Under the pieces are notes generated by a model. The model did no database searches and had not been told where the DNA came from. It saw only the letters and a list, made by a program, of their open reading frames with translations. A stretch of 64,000 nt of DNA from NCBI RefSeq assembly GCF_003115775.1, contig NZ_QEES01000001.1:171041-235040 (forward strand), given 5' to 3'. This document shows, in pieces, positions 34,197 to 43,371 of this stretch. A program made the translations under genes and the position numbers. Within the stretch, counting starts at the first letter, position 1. Each line of letters opens with the position of its first letter. The DNA is from Cellulomonas sp. WB94. Lineage in GTDB: Bacteria > Actinomycetota > Actinomycetes > Actinomycetales > Cellulomonadaceae.

Positions 34197-35932
34197 CCAG
34201 AGACCCACGCAACGCCTCGCCGCCGTCGGGTGACCTGACTGACCTCGCCCTTGTCGGGCTCGGCTGCCTCGTCGCCATTGCCGGCGTGCTGTGGGCCGGG
34301 GCGGCCTTCACAGCTGGGCTCACCGGGTCCCGGCTGCCACCGTCGGGCATCGCCGGCACGCTCGGCCTCCTCCGTCACCCCGGCGACCCGAGCGCCGCGT
34401 GGGGTGTACCGATGGCTAGGCCGTTCCTGTACTGGACGGTCACTGGGTGCCTCGTAGCCGTTGTCACCACACTCACGGTCTTGGTCGTGCGGTGGTCACG
34501 ACGCGAAGGCCACGCGCGACGCACCGACCCGCGCACCTTGCCCGGGACGGCGACCAAACTCGAGGTGCTCCAGGCGGCGGGCCCCCGAACAGTCACACGC
34601 CGAGCCCGCCACGCCCGACCCTCGCTGACCCATCCTCACCCCCGCGAGGTCGGCTACCTCCTCGGACGAGCACGCGGCGCCGAGGCGTGGGCATCGGTGG
34701 AGGACTCGATCCTCGTCGTCGGACCACCACGATCAGGCAAGGGCCTGCACCTGGTCATCCCAATGATCCTCGATGCCCCCGGAGCCGTCGTGACCACCTC
34801 CACCCGCCCCGACAACATCACCGTCACCCACGCCGCGCGACGCTCCCTTGGCCGCCCGGTCGCCGTCTTCGACCCCCAGGGCCTCGCCGCTGGTGTGCCC
34901 GACGGGCTCCGCTGGTCACCGGTGCGCGGCTGCGACAGTCCCCAGACCGCGATGATCCGCGCCCGAGGGCTCTCCGCCGGAACCGGAATGTCACGGACCG
35001 TCGACGGAGGCGACTTCTGGCAAGCCCAGACTGAGACCGTGCTGCGCGCCCTGCTGCACGCCGCTGCACTCGACGGGCGCCCGCCTCGCGATCTCTACCG
35101 CTGGTCGCTCGACCCGGCGGCGGTCACCGAGGCCGTCACCATCCTCGGGCGCCCGACAGCAGCTCCCGGGTGGGACAACGCCCTCGAGCAGGCCGCCCAC
35201 TCCGACCCCCGCACCCGTGACTCCATCTGGCTCGGCGTCCGCCAGGCCCTCTCCGCCCTCGCCGACCCCCGCGTCCTCGACGCCGTCACACCCCGCGACG
35301 GCGAGGCGTTCGACCCCGCCGCGTTCCTTCGCGAACGCGGCACCCTCTACGTTCTCGGCACCGCCTCCGGCGCCGGCGCAGCCGCACCCCTTGTGTCGGC
35401 CCTGGTTGAGGACATGGTCGAGACCGCGCGACGTCTTGCCGCGGCGTCGCTCGGCGCGCGACTCGACCCACCACTCCTGCTCGCCCTCGACGAGATCGGC
35501 AACCTCGCTCCCCTGCCATCCCTACCGGCGCTGATGTCCGAGGGCGGCGGATCGGGCGTCACAACGCTCGCCGTGCTCCAGTCCCTGTCCCAGGCACGCG
35601 ACAAGTGGGGCGAGCAGCAGGCCGGGACGCTCTGGGACGCAGCGATCGTCAAGATCATCCTCGGCGGCGGATCGAACGCGCGGGATCTCACAGACCTGGC
35701 GGCGCTCATCGGGGACCGTGACGAGGAGACGACGTCGGTCTCGCGGGACCACAAGGGCGGCAGGTCGACGTCCTCCGGCGTGCGGCGCGTGGCGGTCATG
35801 GACACGTCGCGGTTGCGGACGCTGCCGTTCGGGACTGGGGTGCTGCTGCTGCGGACCGCACCACCGGTCGTGCTGGACCTGGCGCCGTGGCCAAAGCGCG
35901 ATGGAGCAGTGCAGGCCGTGGACTTCGGCTAA
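34193..35932 (+). CDS. VirD4-type coupling protein
   Basis: The ~579-residue type IV coupling protein has two N-terminal membrane helices at about residues 18-40 and 72-98. Walker A VGPPRSGKG is near 180 and Walker B LLLALDEIGNLAPLPSLP near 425, followed by VTTLAVLQSLSQARDKWG and KIILGGGSNARDLTDLAALIG. It brings the relaxase-DNA complex to the channel and pumps the strand. ATG 34193 overlaps the VirB4 stop by four bases, which fixes the start. It is the last of the tightly coupled channel genes. Confidence 0.93.
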   Translation: MTRDPRNASPPSGDLTDLALVGLGCLVAIAGVLWAGAAFTAGLTGSRLPPSGIAGTLGLLRHPGDPSAAWGVPMARPFLYWTVTGCLVAVVTTLTVLVVRWSRREGHARRTDPRTLPGTATKLEVLQAAGPRTVTRRARHARPSLTHPHPREVGYLLGRARGAEAWASVEDSILVVGPPRSGKGLHLVIPMILDAPGAVVTTSTRPDNITVTHAARRSLGRPVAVFDPQGLAAGVPDGLRWSPVRGCDSPQTAMIRARGLSAGTGMSRTVDGGDFWQAQTETVLRALLHAAALDGRPPRDLYRWSLDPAAVTEAVTILGRPTAAPGWDNALEQAAHSDPRTRDSIWLGVRQALSALADPRVLDAVTPRDGEAFDPAAFLRERGTLYVLGTASGAGAAAPLVSALVEDMVETARRLAAASLGARLDPPLLLALDEIGNLAPLPSLPALMSEGGGSGVTTLAVLQSLSQARDKWGEQQAGTLWDAAIVKIILGGGSNARDLTDLAALIGDRDEETTSVSRDHKGGRSTSSGVRRVAVMDTSRLRTLPFGTGVLLLRTAPPVVLDLAPWPKRDGAVQAVDFG

Positions 35933-36091
35933 GGGCCGCAAAGCGAAATTGCTGCCGCAAAGTGGATCGCTGCTTCAGCCGCGGACGCCTGCACGGCTAG
36001 AACAGCCTGAGGCTCACGCCTCCAACTTCGATTAACGCTGCCGTGAGATCTCCGCCTCGGCAGTGCCACGCGACGTCCCGTTTGTGACCGC

Positions 36092-36325
36092 TCAGCGCAG
36101 TTTCCAGCGACCGTCGCCCTTGCGCCCCACCAGAGCGAACAAGTCTTCGCCCTTGAAGTTGTCCGAGTCAGAAGAGTGGCGCTCGAGCGTCTGCCTGACG
36201 GTTGCCTCCCACGCGCCATCGACACTGGGCCGCTGGGCCTTGATCTGCGCATAGATCTGACCGAGCGATCCCGCGCCACCGATCGCACGAAGTGCGTCAA
36301 CGAGCTCCAGTTTCCAAGCCTTCAT
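36092..36325 (-). CDS. Solo winged-helix protein (Mrr/HSDS-type DNA-binding domain)
   Basis: This 77-residue protein is just the DNA-binding module found fused to nucleases: ELVDALRAIGGAGSLGQIYAQI, then WEATVRQTLERHSSDSDNFKGEDLF and a closing GDGRWKLR. The HSSDS signature is normally followed by an endonuclease or HNH domain, but here the gene ends at once, so it may act as a repressor or anti-restriction decoy, or be a broken remnant of a larger gene. It lies between VirD4 and the replication genes on the opposite strand. The flanks 35933-36091 and 36326-36479 show nothing I can name. Confidence 0.68.
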   Translation of the reverse strand: MKAWKLELVDALRAIGGAGSLGQIYAQIKAQRPSVDGAWEATVRQTLERHSSDSDNFKGEDLFALVGRKGDGRWKLR

Positions 36326-36479
36326 GCCACGACGATAGAGGACCGACCAGACAAGATCGGCCCTCAGAGGTCCTCACCTGAACGCGGCTGCCGGCAATTT
36401 CGCAACCAGCCCGGCACCACCTACCGGAGTGCGCACTTGCGCACCTCCCCTCGTTGACGCTGACGACAGGGATGACGAC

Positions 36480-36860
36480 ATGACGCACCCGCCCCAACCG
36501 AGCACCGACCCGGAACCCGCACCCACACCGCTGAACACGCTCGACGTCGCCCGTGGTCTCCTCGCGATCGCCCTCGAGCACTGCGAGCCAGGCTCGGACG
36601 CCGCGCTCGAGATCTGCGCTGCGTGGGAGGCCCTGGACGACGCCGGCTCACCCTCATGGCTGGTTGAGCCCGTCGTCCCGAGCGTGTTCGGCGCCGACGT
36701 CGTGGCCGTGATGGCCCGGCGCGCGCTGCGGTCGGCCATCGTCGACCCCAAGCTACCGGCATCGTCGGCTCTGCCGACGGCTATGGCATTGCGCCACCTT
36801 CAAGTCGCCTCGCGCATGCTGGCGGAGGATGCGACCTGCGACGGCTCGCCATGGGACTGA
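36480..36860 (+). CDS. Hypothetical protein of the element's post-VirD4 operon
   Basis: The 126-residue acidic protein starts after AGGGA; the ATG at 36480 is preferred over the earlier in-frame codon because the upstream part is low-complexity. The core TLDVARGLLAIALEHCEPGSDAALEICAAWEALDDAG is helical and the rest is Ala-rich, with no membrane segment. No family is recognised. It overlaps the next gene by ten bases, so the three unknown genes here and the primase-polymerase form one operon of probable maintenance functions. Confidence 0.65.
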   Translation: MTHPPQPSTDPEPAPTPLNTLDVARGLLAIALEHCEPGSDAALEICAAWEALDDAGSPSWLVEPVVPSVFGADVVAVMARRALRSAIVDPKLPASSALPTAMALRHLQVASRMLAEDATCDGSPWD

Positions 36861-38236
36861 TCAGCACCGGCCACCTGGATCTCGCGACCCGGTTCGCGGC
36901 CCTCGCCCTCGCGACCCCGGCCCAGGGCGACGCCGCGTCCGTCGGCCTGCTGCAGGACGACCTCGCCGTGATTCTCGGCGAGATGACCCAAGCGGTGACC
37001 GGACTTCCAGCCCACCCCCTGCAGATCGTCGACGTCTCGGACCTCGCCCGGCGACCAGTCCACGTGCTGCGCCTCGGCCTGGCGACGCTGCCTCGCTTTG
37101 ACCCGTCGACGCCGCCTGCCGTGCCACCCTCGGCACGGTGGGACGGGCACCCGACCAAGCCCGCACGCGCCACCGACTCGACCGCCGTGTGGAAGGGCCT
37201 GGTCGTCGCGGCCGCGATAGCGACCCAGGGCATCCGCACACAGGCCCGGCACCTGACCAGCGCGCAGCGATGGGCGGTGCTGGGCAACGTCGCCGCCGTG
37301 GCCGAGGTCCTCGCCGTGACCCGATCCGATCTGCTCACCCAGACGGGCGCTGCCGGGCGCAGTGGCGGCAAGGCGCGACGGGCAGCCGCCGCCCTTGCCG
37401 TCGAGGCCCGCGAGGTCGCGAGGCTCGCCGGCGACCCCAACTTGGCCGAGGGCCGGGCATGGATGCCGCCCCGCCCCGGACGAGGCGTCGTCCCTGTCGG
37501 CGCACTGGAAGCTGTCCCGGCCGCGGTGGTGAACATGGGCCGATTGCTCGCGCGTGGCGACGCCTCGATCACCGACGTGCTTGCGGTGACTCGGGTGCTC
37601 GCCCAGACCAGCCGCGCTGCGGCTGCAGCACTGAACGCGGCAGGCTCAAGCGACCCCGCGATGGCGACCACGCTGTCGGAGCACGCGGACGTTCTCGCCC
37701 GCGCTGTCACCTCCGAGCGTGCGAACCTGGCCAGCCTCGTCCCCGGCTCCATGCTCGTCCTCGCCCAGGGACGCGAGCTGGGGGCGGCCGCCCTGCCGCG
37801 CCTGCAGGCCGTCGCGACGCGACCGACCCAGTCGCGCGCAGTCATGCCGGCCGTGCTCGGCTACGCGGGCGCCCTCGCCGGTGTCACCTTCGCATTGCAG
37901 GAGGCAACCGCCCAAGTGACCCGCGAGCACGGCGTCGCAGTTCACGACCGGTCCGACGACGCGCCCTACCCGTGGCGACCAGCCCACACCGCCGACCTGG
38001 TGCCGTTCCAGGTGTCAATGGAGACGGCGACAGCGATCGCACGCCGTGCCACCGCCGCAGCGCACGACGGTGCCCCAGGCATGGTCGCCGAGCGCCCGCG
38101 TCACGACGCGAGCGTTCTCCTTCGCGACGCCCTCATCCGCCGGCAGAGGGCGTTGCGCCCCGACACCCCGGCCCGCGCGGCCCTGACCGCCGAGCTCGAC
38201 CCGGCCGGCCGAGCGGGCCAGGCCATCGGCGCATGA
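36851..38236 (+). CDS. Large Ala-rich hypothetical protein of the element
   Basis: The 461-residue, largely helical and Ala-rich protein has no signal peptide or long membrane segment. Repeated helical blocks such as AVLGNVAAVAEVLAVTRSDLL, ITDVLAVTRVLAQTSRAAAAALNAAG and ATTLSEHADVLARAVTSERANLASLVPG suggest an elongated helical bundle. I do not recognise it. It overlaps the genes on both sides by 10 and 4 bases, so it is made together with them, and its position ahead of the primase-polymerase hints at a role in replication or DNA handling of the element. The start ATG 36851 is chosen because it lies at the overlap. Confidence 0.7.
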   Translation: MGLISTGHLDLATRFAALALATPAQGDAASVGLLQDDLAVILGEMTQAVTGLPAHPLQIVDVSDLARRPVHVLRLGLATLPRFDPSTPPAVPPSARWDGHPTKPARATDSTAVWKGLVVAAAIATQGIRTQARHLTSAQRWAVLGNVAAVAEVLAVTRSDLLTQTGAAGRSGGKARRAAAALAVEAREVARLAGDPNLAEGRAWMPPRPGRGVVPVGALEAVPAAVVNMGRLLARGDASITDVLAVTRVLAQTSRAAAAALNAAGSSDPAMATTLSEHADVLARAVTSERANLASLVPGSMLVLAQGRELGAAALPRLQAVATRPTQSRAVMPAVLGYAGALAGVTFALQEATAQVTREHGVAVHDRSDDAPYPWRPAHTADLVPFQVSMETATAIARRATAAAHDGAPGMVAERPRHDASVLLRDALIRRQRALRPDTPARAALTAELDPAGRAGQAIGA

Positions 38237-38802
38237 CGCCGACGGACCTCCCCGGCCGCGAACCCGATGAAGAGTCCGCTGCCGACGCGCTGGTTGAGCG
38301 CATCCTGGCCGGCGTGCCGCGACCGGTGGCATGGGCACGTCTGAACGAGGCGACGGCAGCCGCCGCCTGGAGCGATCTGGATGCGTGGGTTCGGTGGCTC
38401 GCCCGCCGGTACTCCCTCGACCACCGCGACGTGCCGCCCTGCTGGTTCGCGCACGGCCACCTGGTCGAAGAGCTGACAGCGTTGCGCACGGCGCACCGCG
38501 TCTGCTTCGACTCCGCCGGAGCGGCGCAGGGGCCGGCCGAGTGGCACCAGACCTTCGCCAGCTCCCGCGGTCGCCTGCAGCTCTGGGCATCGAGAACCGG
38601 ATGCCGTGCCGGCGAGCACCGCCCCGACGCACCGCCAGAGTGGGCCGCTGAACCGGCCCCGACTGACTACGCGCGCGCCTTCGCCGACCACGTCGCCGCC
38701 GACCTCGGCACCCGCCCGCCATCGCCGGCCCCAGGATCTGTGCGCACGGCCAGTGCTCCCCACATCATGACCGGCCCTGGGACCGAAGGAGGCCCGTGGT
38801 GA
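38233..38802 (+). CDS. Hypothetical protein upstream of primase-polymerase
   Basis: The 189-residue protein starts at the ATGA overlap with the previous gene. Its central part, WSDLDAWVRWLARRYSLDHRDVPPCWFAHGHLVEELTALRTAH, is Trp-rich and resembles a small domain common in actinobacterial mobile elements (a DUF4913-like look), followed by WHQTFASSRGRLQLWASRTGCRAGEH. I give that comparison with low certainty. There is no membrane segment. The stop overlaps the primase-polymerase start. Confidence 0.7.
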   Translation: MTPTDLPGREPDEESAADALVERILAGVPRPVAWARLNEATAAAAWSDLDAWVRWLARRYSLDHRDVPPCWFAHGHLVEELTALRTAHRVCFDSAGAAQGPAEWHQTFASSRGRLQLWASRTGCRAGEHRPDAPPEWAAEPAPTDYARAFADHVAADLGTRPPSPAPGSVRTASAPHIMTGPGTEGGPW

Positions 38803-39656
38803 CACAGATCCCCGCCAGCACGTCGGCGCCGCGCGGCCTGCTGGACCGCGCCCTCGCCTTCGCGGCGGCGGGCACACCCGTGTTCCCGTGCGTGGTCGGC
38901 GGCAAGGCACCACTGACCACCAATGGGTTCCACGACGCGAGCACGGATCTCGACCAGGTGCGTCGCTGGTGGACGGCCACCCCGCTGGCGAACATCGCCA
39001 CTCCGACCGGCGCGCCCGGCTTCGACGTCCTGGACGTCGACGTCCGGCCCGACGGCGCCGGCTGGGCCGCCTACTACCGTGCCGAGGCCGCCGGACTTAC
39101 CGACGGATGGACCCGCATGATCCACACACCCTCCGGCGGACTTCACCTGTACTTCCCGGGCACCGAACAGCGCAACGGCAGCCTGCGCGGCCAGCACGTC
39201 GACTTCCGGTCGACCGGCGGATATGTGCTCCTGCCACCGTCACTCGGGCAGACCAAGCAGTACTCGCGCCGCTACGAGCTGCTCCGCACCCGGCCGGGCC
39301 CGGGCCGGCCCGTCGACTGGGCAGCCATGACCGCCCTCCTCGACCCGCCAGCCGAGCGACCGCGCCCAGTCAGGAGCGGCTGGGCTCGCGACGGCGTCGA
39401 CCCGATGCCTGCCCTCGCCGCGCACGTCGCCAAGCAGCCCGAAGGGAACCGCGACAACGCCCTGTTCTGGGCCGCATGTCGCGCCGCCGAGGCCGAAGCC
39501 GCCGACTTCGAGCCCCTCCTCGCAGCAGCTGTCAGCGCAGGGCTGACCGAACGCGAAGCCGCCCGCACCGTCCTGAGCGCCCTCCGCACGACCGCTCAGA
39601 CTCCCCGGCCACACCGCGCAGCTGCCGCCCCGTCGACCGCATCCCTCACCCGCTAG
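38799..39656 (+). CDS. Bifunctional primase/polymerase (Prim-Pol, AEP family)
   Basis: The ~285-residue protein holds an N-terminal archaeo-eukaryotic primase-type domain. AAAGTPVFPCVVGGKAPLTTNGFHDAS near residue 20, the metal-binding LDVDVRPDG near 76, and HTPSGGLHLYFPG near 107 are the expected motif I-III order. It probably starts DNA synthesis for the transferred or excised element. No helicase domain follows, so it would rely on another helicase. I choose GTG 38799 because AAGGAGG lies six bases upstream and the overlap with the previous stop is the usual GTGA; GTG 38796 is too close. Confidence 0.87.
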   Translation: MTQIPASTSAPRGLLDRALAFAAAGTPVFPCVVGGKAPLTTNGFHDASTDLDQVRRWWTATPLANIATPTGAPGFDVLDVDVRPDGAGWAAYYRAEAAGLTDGWTRMIHTPSGGLHLYFPGTEQRNGSLRGQHVDFRSTGGYVLLPPSLGQTKQYSRRYELLRTRPGPGRPVDWAAMTALLDPPAERPRPVRSGWARDGVDPMPALAAHVAKQPEGNRDNALFWAACRAAEAEAADFEPLLAAAVSAGLTEREAARTVLSALRTTAQTPRPHRAAAAPSTASLTR

Positions 39657-39697
39657 CCACGAGCACCCACGCGTTTCCCACGAGCCTGGAGGCCACC

Positions 39698-40015
39698 ATG
39701 GACACCACCCAAACCCTGCGACTGGTTCCGCGCCGCAGGCGACCCGACGCCACAGGACCCGGTACCGCACCCCGACCCCGCACGCTGAACGTCACCGTCC
39801 GCACCGACGACCGCATCCTGCTGTCCGTCGAGGACGCCGCCGAGCGCCTCGACATCGGCCGCACCATGCTCTACGAGCTCATCTCCGCGGGCGAGATCCA
39901 CGCCATCCACGTCGGACGACTGCGCAAGGTACCGGTCGACGCGCTGCGCGAGTACGTCGATCGCCAACGCGCCCTTGCCGGCGACACCACTGCTGCGCAC
40001 GACAACGCGGGGTAG
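39698..40015 (+). CDS. Excisionase-type helix-turn-helix protein
   Basis: The 105-residue protein has the MerR-like/HTH_17 excisionase core: LSVEDAAERLDIGRTMLYELISAGEIHAIHVGRLRKVPVDALREYVDRQ. A ~40-residue Arg/Pro-rich head precedes it. Such proteins bend DNA at the attachment site to favour excision. ATG 39698 has GGAGG five bases upstream. In most related elements the integrase follows directly, but here it does not: the next gene is on the other strand. Confidence 0.85.
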   Translation: MDTTQTLRLVPRRRRPDATGPGTAPRPRTLNVTVRTDDRILLSVEDAAERLDIGRTMLYELISAGEIHAIHVGRLRKVPVDALREYVDRQRALAGDTTAAHDNAG

Positions 40016-40022
40016 CGCGGGC

Positions 40023-40292
40023 TCACGCCTGCCCGGGCGGCACGAACCACGTGACCGTCCGCACCACGTCCATCGCGCGTAGCCATTCGTAGCGCTCCGA
40101 GGTGGACACTTTCGGGTCGTCGCGCCACATCACCATCACGTGCGTGCTCGTCCAGCGCACCGCCTTCGCCGCCCGCCACTCCTCCCCGCCACCCACCCAG
40201 GACACGCGCGCGATGACCGGGATCTCCCCCATCGGCCGCACCGGCACGCTCTTCGGCATGTCCCGGTTCGCCACATCGCGACGCTCAACCAC
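40023..40292 (-). CDS. Small unknown protein under predicted LexA control
   Basis: The 89-residue product runs VVERRDVANRDMPKSVPVRPMGEIPVIARVSW, then WRAAKAVRWTSTHVMVMWRDD and ends RTVTWFVPPGQA. It looks like a compact beta-rich domain, with no membrane segment and no family I can name. GTG 40292 has GGAAGGGG upstream and is preferred; ATG 40259 would give 78 residues. A perfect LexA box lies 24-39 bases upstream, so it should be induced by DNA damage. Similar-looking small proteins accompany translesion polymerase genes in some actinobacteria, which is a memory-based comparison, not shown here. Confidence 0.65.
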   Translation of the reverse strand: MVERRDVANRDMPKSVPVRPMGEIPVIARVSWVGGGEEWRAAKAVRWTSTHVMVMWRDDPKVSTSERYEWLRAMDVVRTVTWFVPPGQA

Positions 40293-40315
40293 CGAGCCCA
40301 GCCCCTTCCGTCGAC

Positions 40316-40331
40316 TCGAACATGTGTTCGA
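40316..40331 (-). promoter_or_regulatory. LexA (SOS) box
   Basis: TCGAACATGTGTTCGA is a perfect 16-base palindrome matching the actinobacterial LexA consensus TCGAAC-N4-GTTCGA. On the minus strand a TACTAT -10-like hexamer (40331-40336) overlaps it, so bound LexA would block the promoter of the small gene ending at 40023. Confidence 0.85.
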
Positions 40332-40523
40332 TAGTACTCGGCGTTGGGATGAGGCTGGGGTCCGCGCCTTGCTCCGAGGGCTGTCGTCGGGGCATTCGCC
40401 GGGTCGTTCGCCCGCGTCGCACCCACGCCACCCGAGCTGCCCCTCCGGCAGCTCAGCCACCGTCGCTCACTCATGGTCACGGATGAGCGCCCGGTCCGCC
40501 GCTGACGCATCTAGGTTGTGGGC

Positions 40524-41570
40524 ATGAACCAGCGTCCGCCGGGTATCCCGTGGCATCGGTTGAGGCGGTTCGCAAAGCCCGCTGCGACCCTCGTCGCACT
40601 AGCGCTGCTCGCCGTGCTCGGTGGTATCGGCGCGACCTCACTCCGCTTGACGGCGACGTTGGACCCCGCGTCGACCGTCTGGGACACCCTTACGGCGATA
40701 GGCACCCTGGGTGCGACGGTCATCGCGCTATGGCTCGCCCTCAGCAGCTGGCGGAGAGGCCGGGACTCCGGCACCCGCCTCGTCTCAGCATGGGTGACCG
40801 AGACGTACGAGCCTGTCGTAGGCGCCAGCCACTATCGACGCCTCGCAACCTTGCACGTCGCTAACGAGAGCGACGAACCCGCCTTCGACGCCCACGTCTC
40901 CGTCATTGTCGGCGTGCACGCCGTTCCGCTCGGCCCCCTATCCGCGCCCGCACCAATTGCGGTGTTACCCCCGCGTCGCGAGCTCACGTTCGATCTATCG
41001 ACGCCACTTCGTGCGCACGACGACACCTGGAATCCACGGGCGTCGGTCTCGTTCAGAGACCGGTTTGACAGGTGGTGGGTGCGCGACGAGAACGGGCTGC
41101 TTCGCCGAGGCGGCGCGGGTCGGTGGATCGAGACCAACGATTCCCAGCAGATGCTGCAGCTCGGAAGCGAGTCCCTCGAGAACCCCCTGCGGGTGACGAT
41201 GTGGTTCCTGGCGGGGCTGCGGGCGGCAGACCGAGCCGATCTGAGCAACTTCGACGGGTTCCTCGCCCCGGAAGCGCCGGGCTGGTCTGACGTCAACTGG
41301 GAGGACCTCCGCAGGGACACCTTTGACTTCCAACCGACCTCGATGGTGGCCTATCCGGCCCCGTACATCGCGCGCGTGAAGTTGTCGGGCGATGTTCACC
41401 TGCAGGGCAAGACCGTGAGTGTTGACGGGCTCTTCGCCACCGGCGGACCTTGGATGTTCGTGACACTCACCTACCGGCCCGAGCGCGGATGGCGGGTCTT
41501 CGGCATCGGCAGCACGGTCCAGCCCGACCGCATCCTGCTCGCAGACGGGACGTTTGGACAGCCCGAGTGA
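40524..41570 (+). CDS. Two-helix membrane protein of unknown function
   Basis: The ~348-residue protein has two membrane helices near the N-terminus, at about residues 20-38 (ATLVALALLAVLGGIGATS) and 55-72 (TAIGTLGATVIALWLAL), then SSWRRGRDSGTRLVSAW, placing the large C-terminal part in the cytoplasm. That part contains an immunoglobulin-like stretch (RLATLHVANESDEPAFDAHVSVIVG) resembling cytoplasmic sensor domains of defence-linked membrane proteins, but no enzyme motif. ATG 40524 or GTG 40518 can serve as start. The end, LTYRPERGWRVFGIG, is beta-rich. The flanks (40332-40517 and 41571-41823) show no firm feature. Confidence 0.65.
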   Translation: MNQRPPGIPWHRLRRFAKPAATLVALALLAVLGGIGATSLRLTATLDPASTVWDTLTAIGTLGATVIALWLALSSWRRGRDSGTRLVSAWVTETYEPVVGASHYRRLATLHVANESDEPAFDAHVSVIVGVHAVPLGPLSAPAPIAVLPPRRELTFDLSTPLRAHDDTWNPRASVSFRDRFDRWWVRDENGLLRRGGAGRWIETNDSQQMLQLGSESLENPLRVTMWFLAGLRAADRADLSNFDGFLAPEAPGWSDVNWEDLRRDTFDFQPTSMVAYPAPYIARVKLSGDVHLQGKTVSVDGLFATGGPWMFVTLTYRPERGWRVFGIGSTVQPDRILLADGTFGQPE

Positions 41571-41823
41571 GCACGGACCCCGGGGCGATGCCCTCAACGT
41601 TGCCTCGTCGCTGCGACGTCGAGAATGGCGGCACGGGCAGTCAGCAGGACGTGAGCCGTTGTGACCACGAGCAGGGCGACAACCTGCTCCTGGCTCGCAT
41701 CAGACTGACTCATGATCGCGACGCTGCGAGGCGCGAGCACTCGCATGCCGGTCTCGGCGAGGCGTCGCGCTGAGATAAGGCAGTTCTGGTACGGCCAGCG
41801 CGGCAGATTGCGATGTCGCCGAG

Positions 41824-43371
41824 CTACCGCGCCGCCCACGACTCGTTGGCGAGCTGGGCGATTGCCGCGTACTCGTGCCGACTGCGGGCGGTTGCCGTGA
41901 GCAGCAGCGCCGCCACCGGGTCGGCGCCCGAGACGCGTGCGTGATGTGCTGGCGCGGCCTCGCCAGGACGCGCGTAGTCGACGCGCGGGTGCGGAACCGT
42001 CCCCGGGCCGCCACGACACCAGCGCGCGCGTGCTTCGTCTGCGGCGACGATCGTGGGGACGACACGCAGCGCGTCGATGTTGTCGAGCACAGCGGAGTAG
42101 AGCTCCTGCTCGCCGAACGCCAGCAGCAGGTCCAGCACAACCGTGGCCAGGTAGCTGGCGTAGCGCCGCTCGGGCCCGTCGAAGGTGAGCGAGCCACCTA
42201 GAAGCCGGGCGGCCGCGTCCTCGCTGTCTTCTTCGAGACTGCCCAGCCCGAGTCCGGAGAGCTTGACGTCGTGCCGGTCAATGACCCATTGCGCCAATGC
42301 GCGCAGGTACTCGCGCGCACCCGCCGGGTCGGCACGGCGCAGCACCACTGCAGCCGGTATAAGTGAGACGGCGAAGTGGTCTGACGGCGGGCGCCGCGCC
42401 CCAGGGTGCGACCGGCACAGGATCTCGACCGCGTGCTCTGCGCGCACGCGTGTCGCGGGGTCCGCGGTCGAAAGCGCGACAAGACCGATGAGCTCGGTCA
42501 GGCGACAGGCCATCGCCGGGTACGTGACAATCGCCATCAGGTCGACAGCGGGCCGGACCAGATCGTGAGGGTCGCCGAGGAGTGGCTCAACCTGGGTCAG
42601 GAGTTCGACCACGTAGGTCTCAAAGAGTTCCAGTGCGACGGTCGAGACCGTGTCGTCGGGGACGTTGCTTGAGGGACGCCAAGCTGCGCGGAGCAGGTGC
42701 AGTGCGAGAAGCGCCGCGAGGTCGAACCGGTGGGCTTCACGTAGCGCAGCGCAAAGCACTGCGGTCTCCAGACAGGCGGTTCGAGCCGTCTCGGAGTCGT
42801 CGGCCGTCGCCCATATACGAGTGTGGCGTTCCAGCGCAGGCTCGCTGACCGTATGCCGTTGGATCGCGAGGACGAGATCCAGAAGACCACCGGACACTGC
42901 CGCGCCGGCGAGACCCACGGACGGGTCGTCGCTCATCCAGCCCACGAGCTTGTCCCGGTCCCAGACCTCGAAGACGTCGACGCCGAGGCGCTTCTGCCGC
43001 ATTCCGAACTGCTGCGCGTCCGACGAAGCGGACCCTTTGAGGCGCCCGGTCGTCACCAGCACGACCGCACGCGGCAGCGACACGTCGAAGCCAGGGTGTG
43101 CGATGTCGTTGTACCCGCACTCCTCTAGCTGGGGCCGCACAGCACGCCATTCCGCGGCACCCAGGTCACCGCCCTTGGACTGGATCGCGTACTGCCGTTG
43201 AACTCCGTCCAAGTCCACCTTCTTCGCGATGACATCCTTCCCGAACTCGAACGACCCGTGGAGGAAGTGGATGTCGGTGAAGCCGCGAGCCGACAGGATC
43301 GCGAGGAGAGGCGCGTCGAACTCCCGCTCGGTCAGCGTCTCAAGGAAGGTCTGGACGACGTTGCGAAGCAC
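41824..43371 (-). CDS. Mrr-like restriction endonuclease candidate with long C-terminal helical domain
   Basis: The first ~120 residues look like a PD-(D/E)XK nuclease. EREFDAPLLAILSARGFTDIHFLHGSFEFGKDVIAKK supplies an early Glu and the GKD core, and VQRQYAIQSKGG gives the (E/Q)xK strand with Gln, as in Mrr proteins. The remaining ~390 residues are helical and repeat-like, with no second enzyme motif, and might be a sensor or oligomerisation region. The GTG start has GAGGAG five bases upstream and overlaps the end of the preceding gene by 32 bases, so the two are one operon. DNA cleavage is inferred; no known defence system with this exact pair comes to mind. Confidence 0.72.
   Translation of the reverse strand: MLRNVVQTFLETLTEREFDAPLLAILSARGFTDIHFLHGSFEFGKDVIAKKVDLDGVQRQYAIQSKGGDLGAAEWRAVRPQLEECGYNDIAHPGFDVSLPRAVVLVTTGRLKGSASSDAQQFGMRQKRLGVDVFEVWDRDKLVGWMSDDPSVGLAGAAVSGGLLDLVLAIQRHTVSEPALERHTRIWATADDSETARTACLETAVLCAALREAHRFDLAALLALHLLRAAWRPSSNVPDDTVSTVALELFETYVVELLTQVEPLLGDPHDLVRPAVDLMAIVTYPAMACRLTELIGLVALSTADPATRVRAEHAVEILCRSHPGARRPPSDHFAVSLIPAAVVLRRADPAGAREYLRALAQWVIDRHDVKLSGLGLGSLEEDSEDAAARLLGGSLTFDGPERRYASYLATVVLDLLLAFGEQELYSAVLDNIDALRVVPTIVAADEARARWCRGGPGTVPHPRVDYARPGEAAPAHHARVSGADPVAALLLTATARSRHEYAAIAQLANESWAAR

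Noticed and set aside
41594..41713. 39-codon minus-strand frame starting MSQSDASQEQ
   Set aside because: It could encode a short helix, but no ribosome site or conserved feature supports it.
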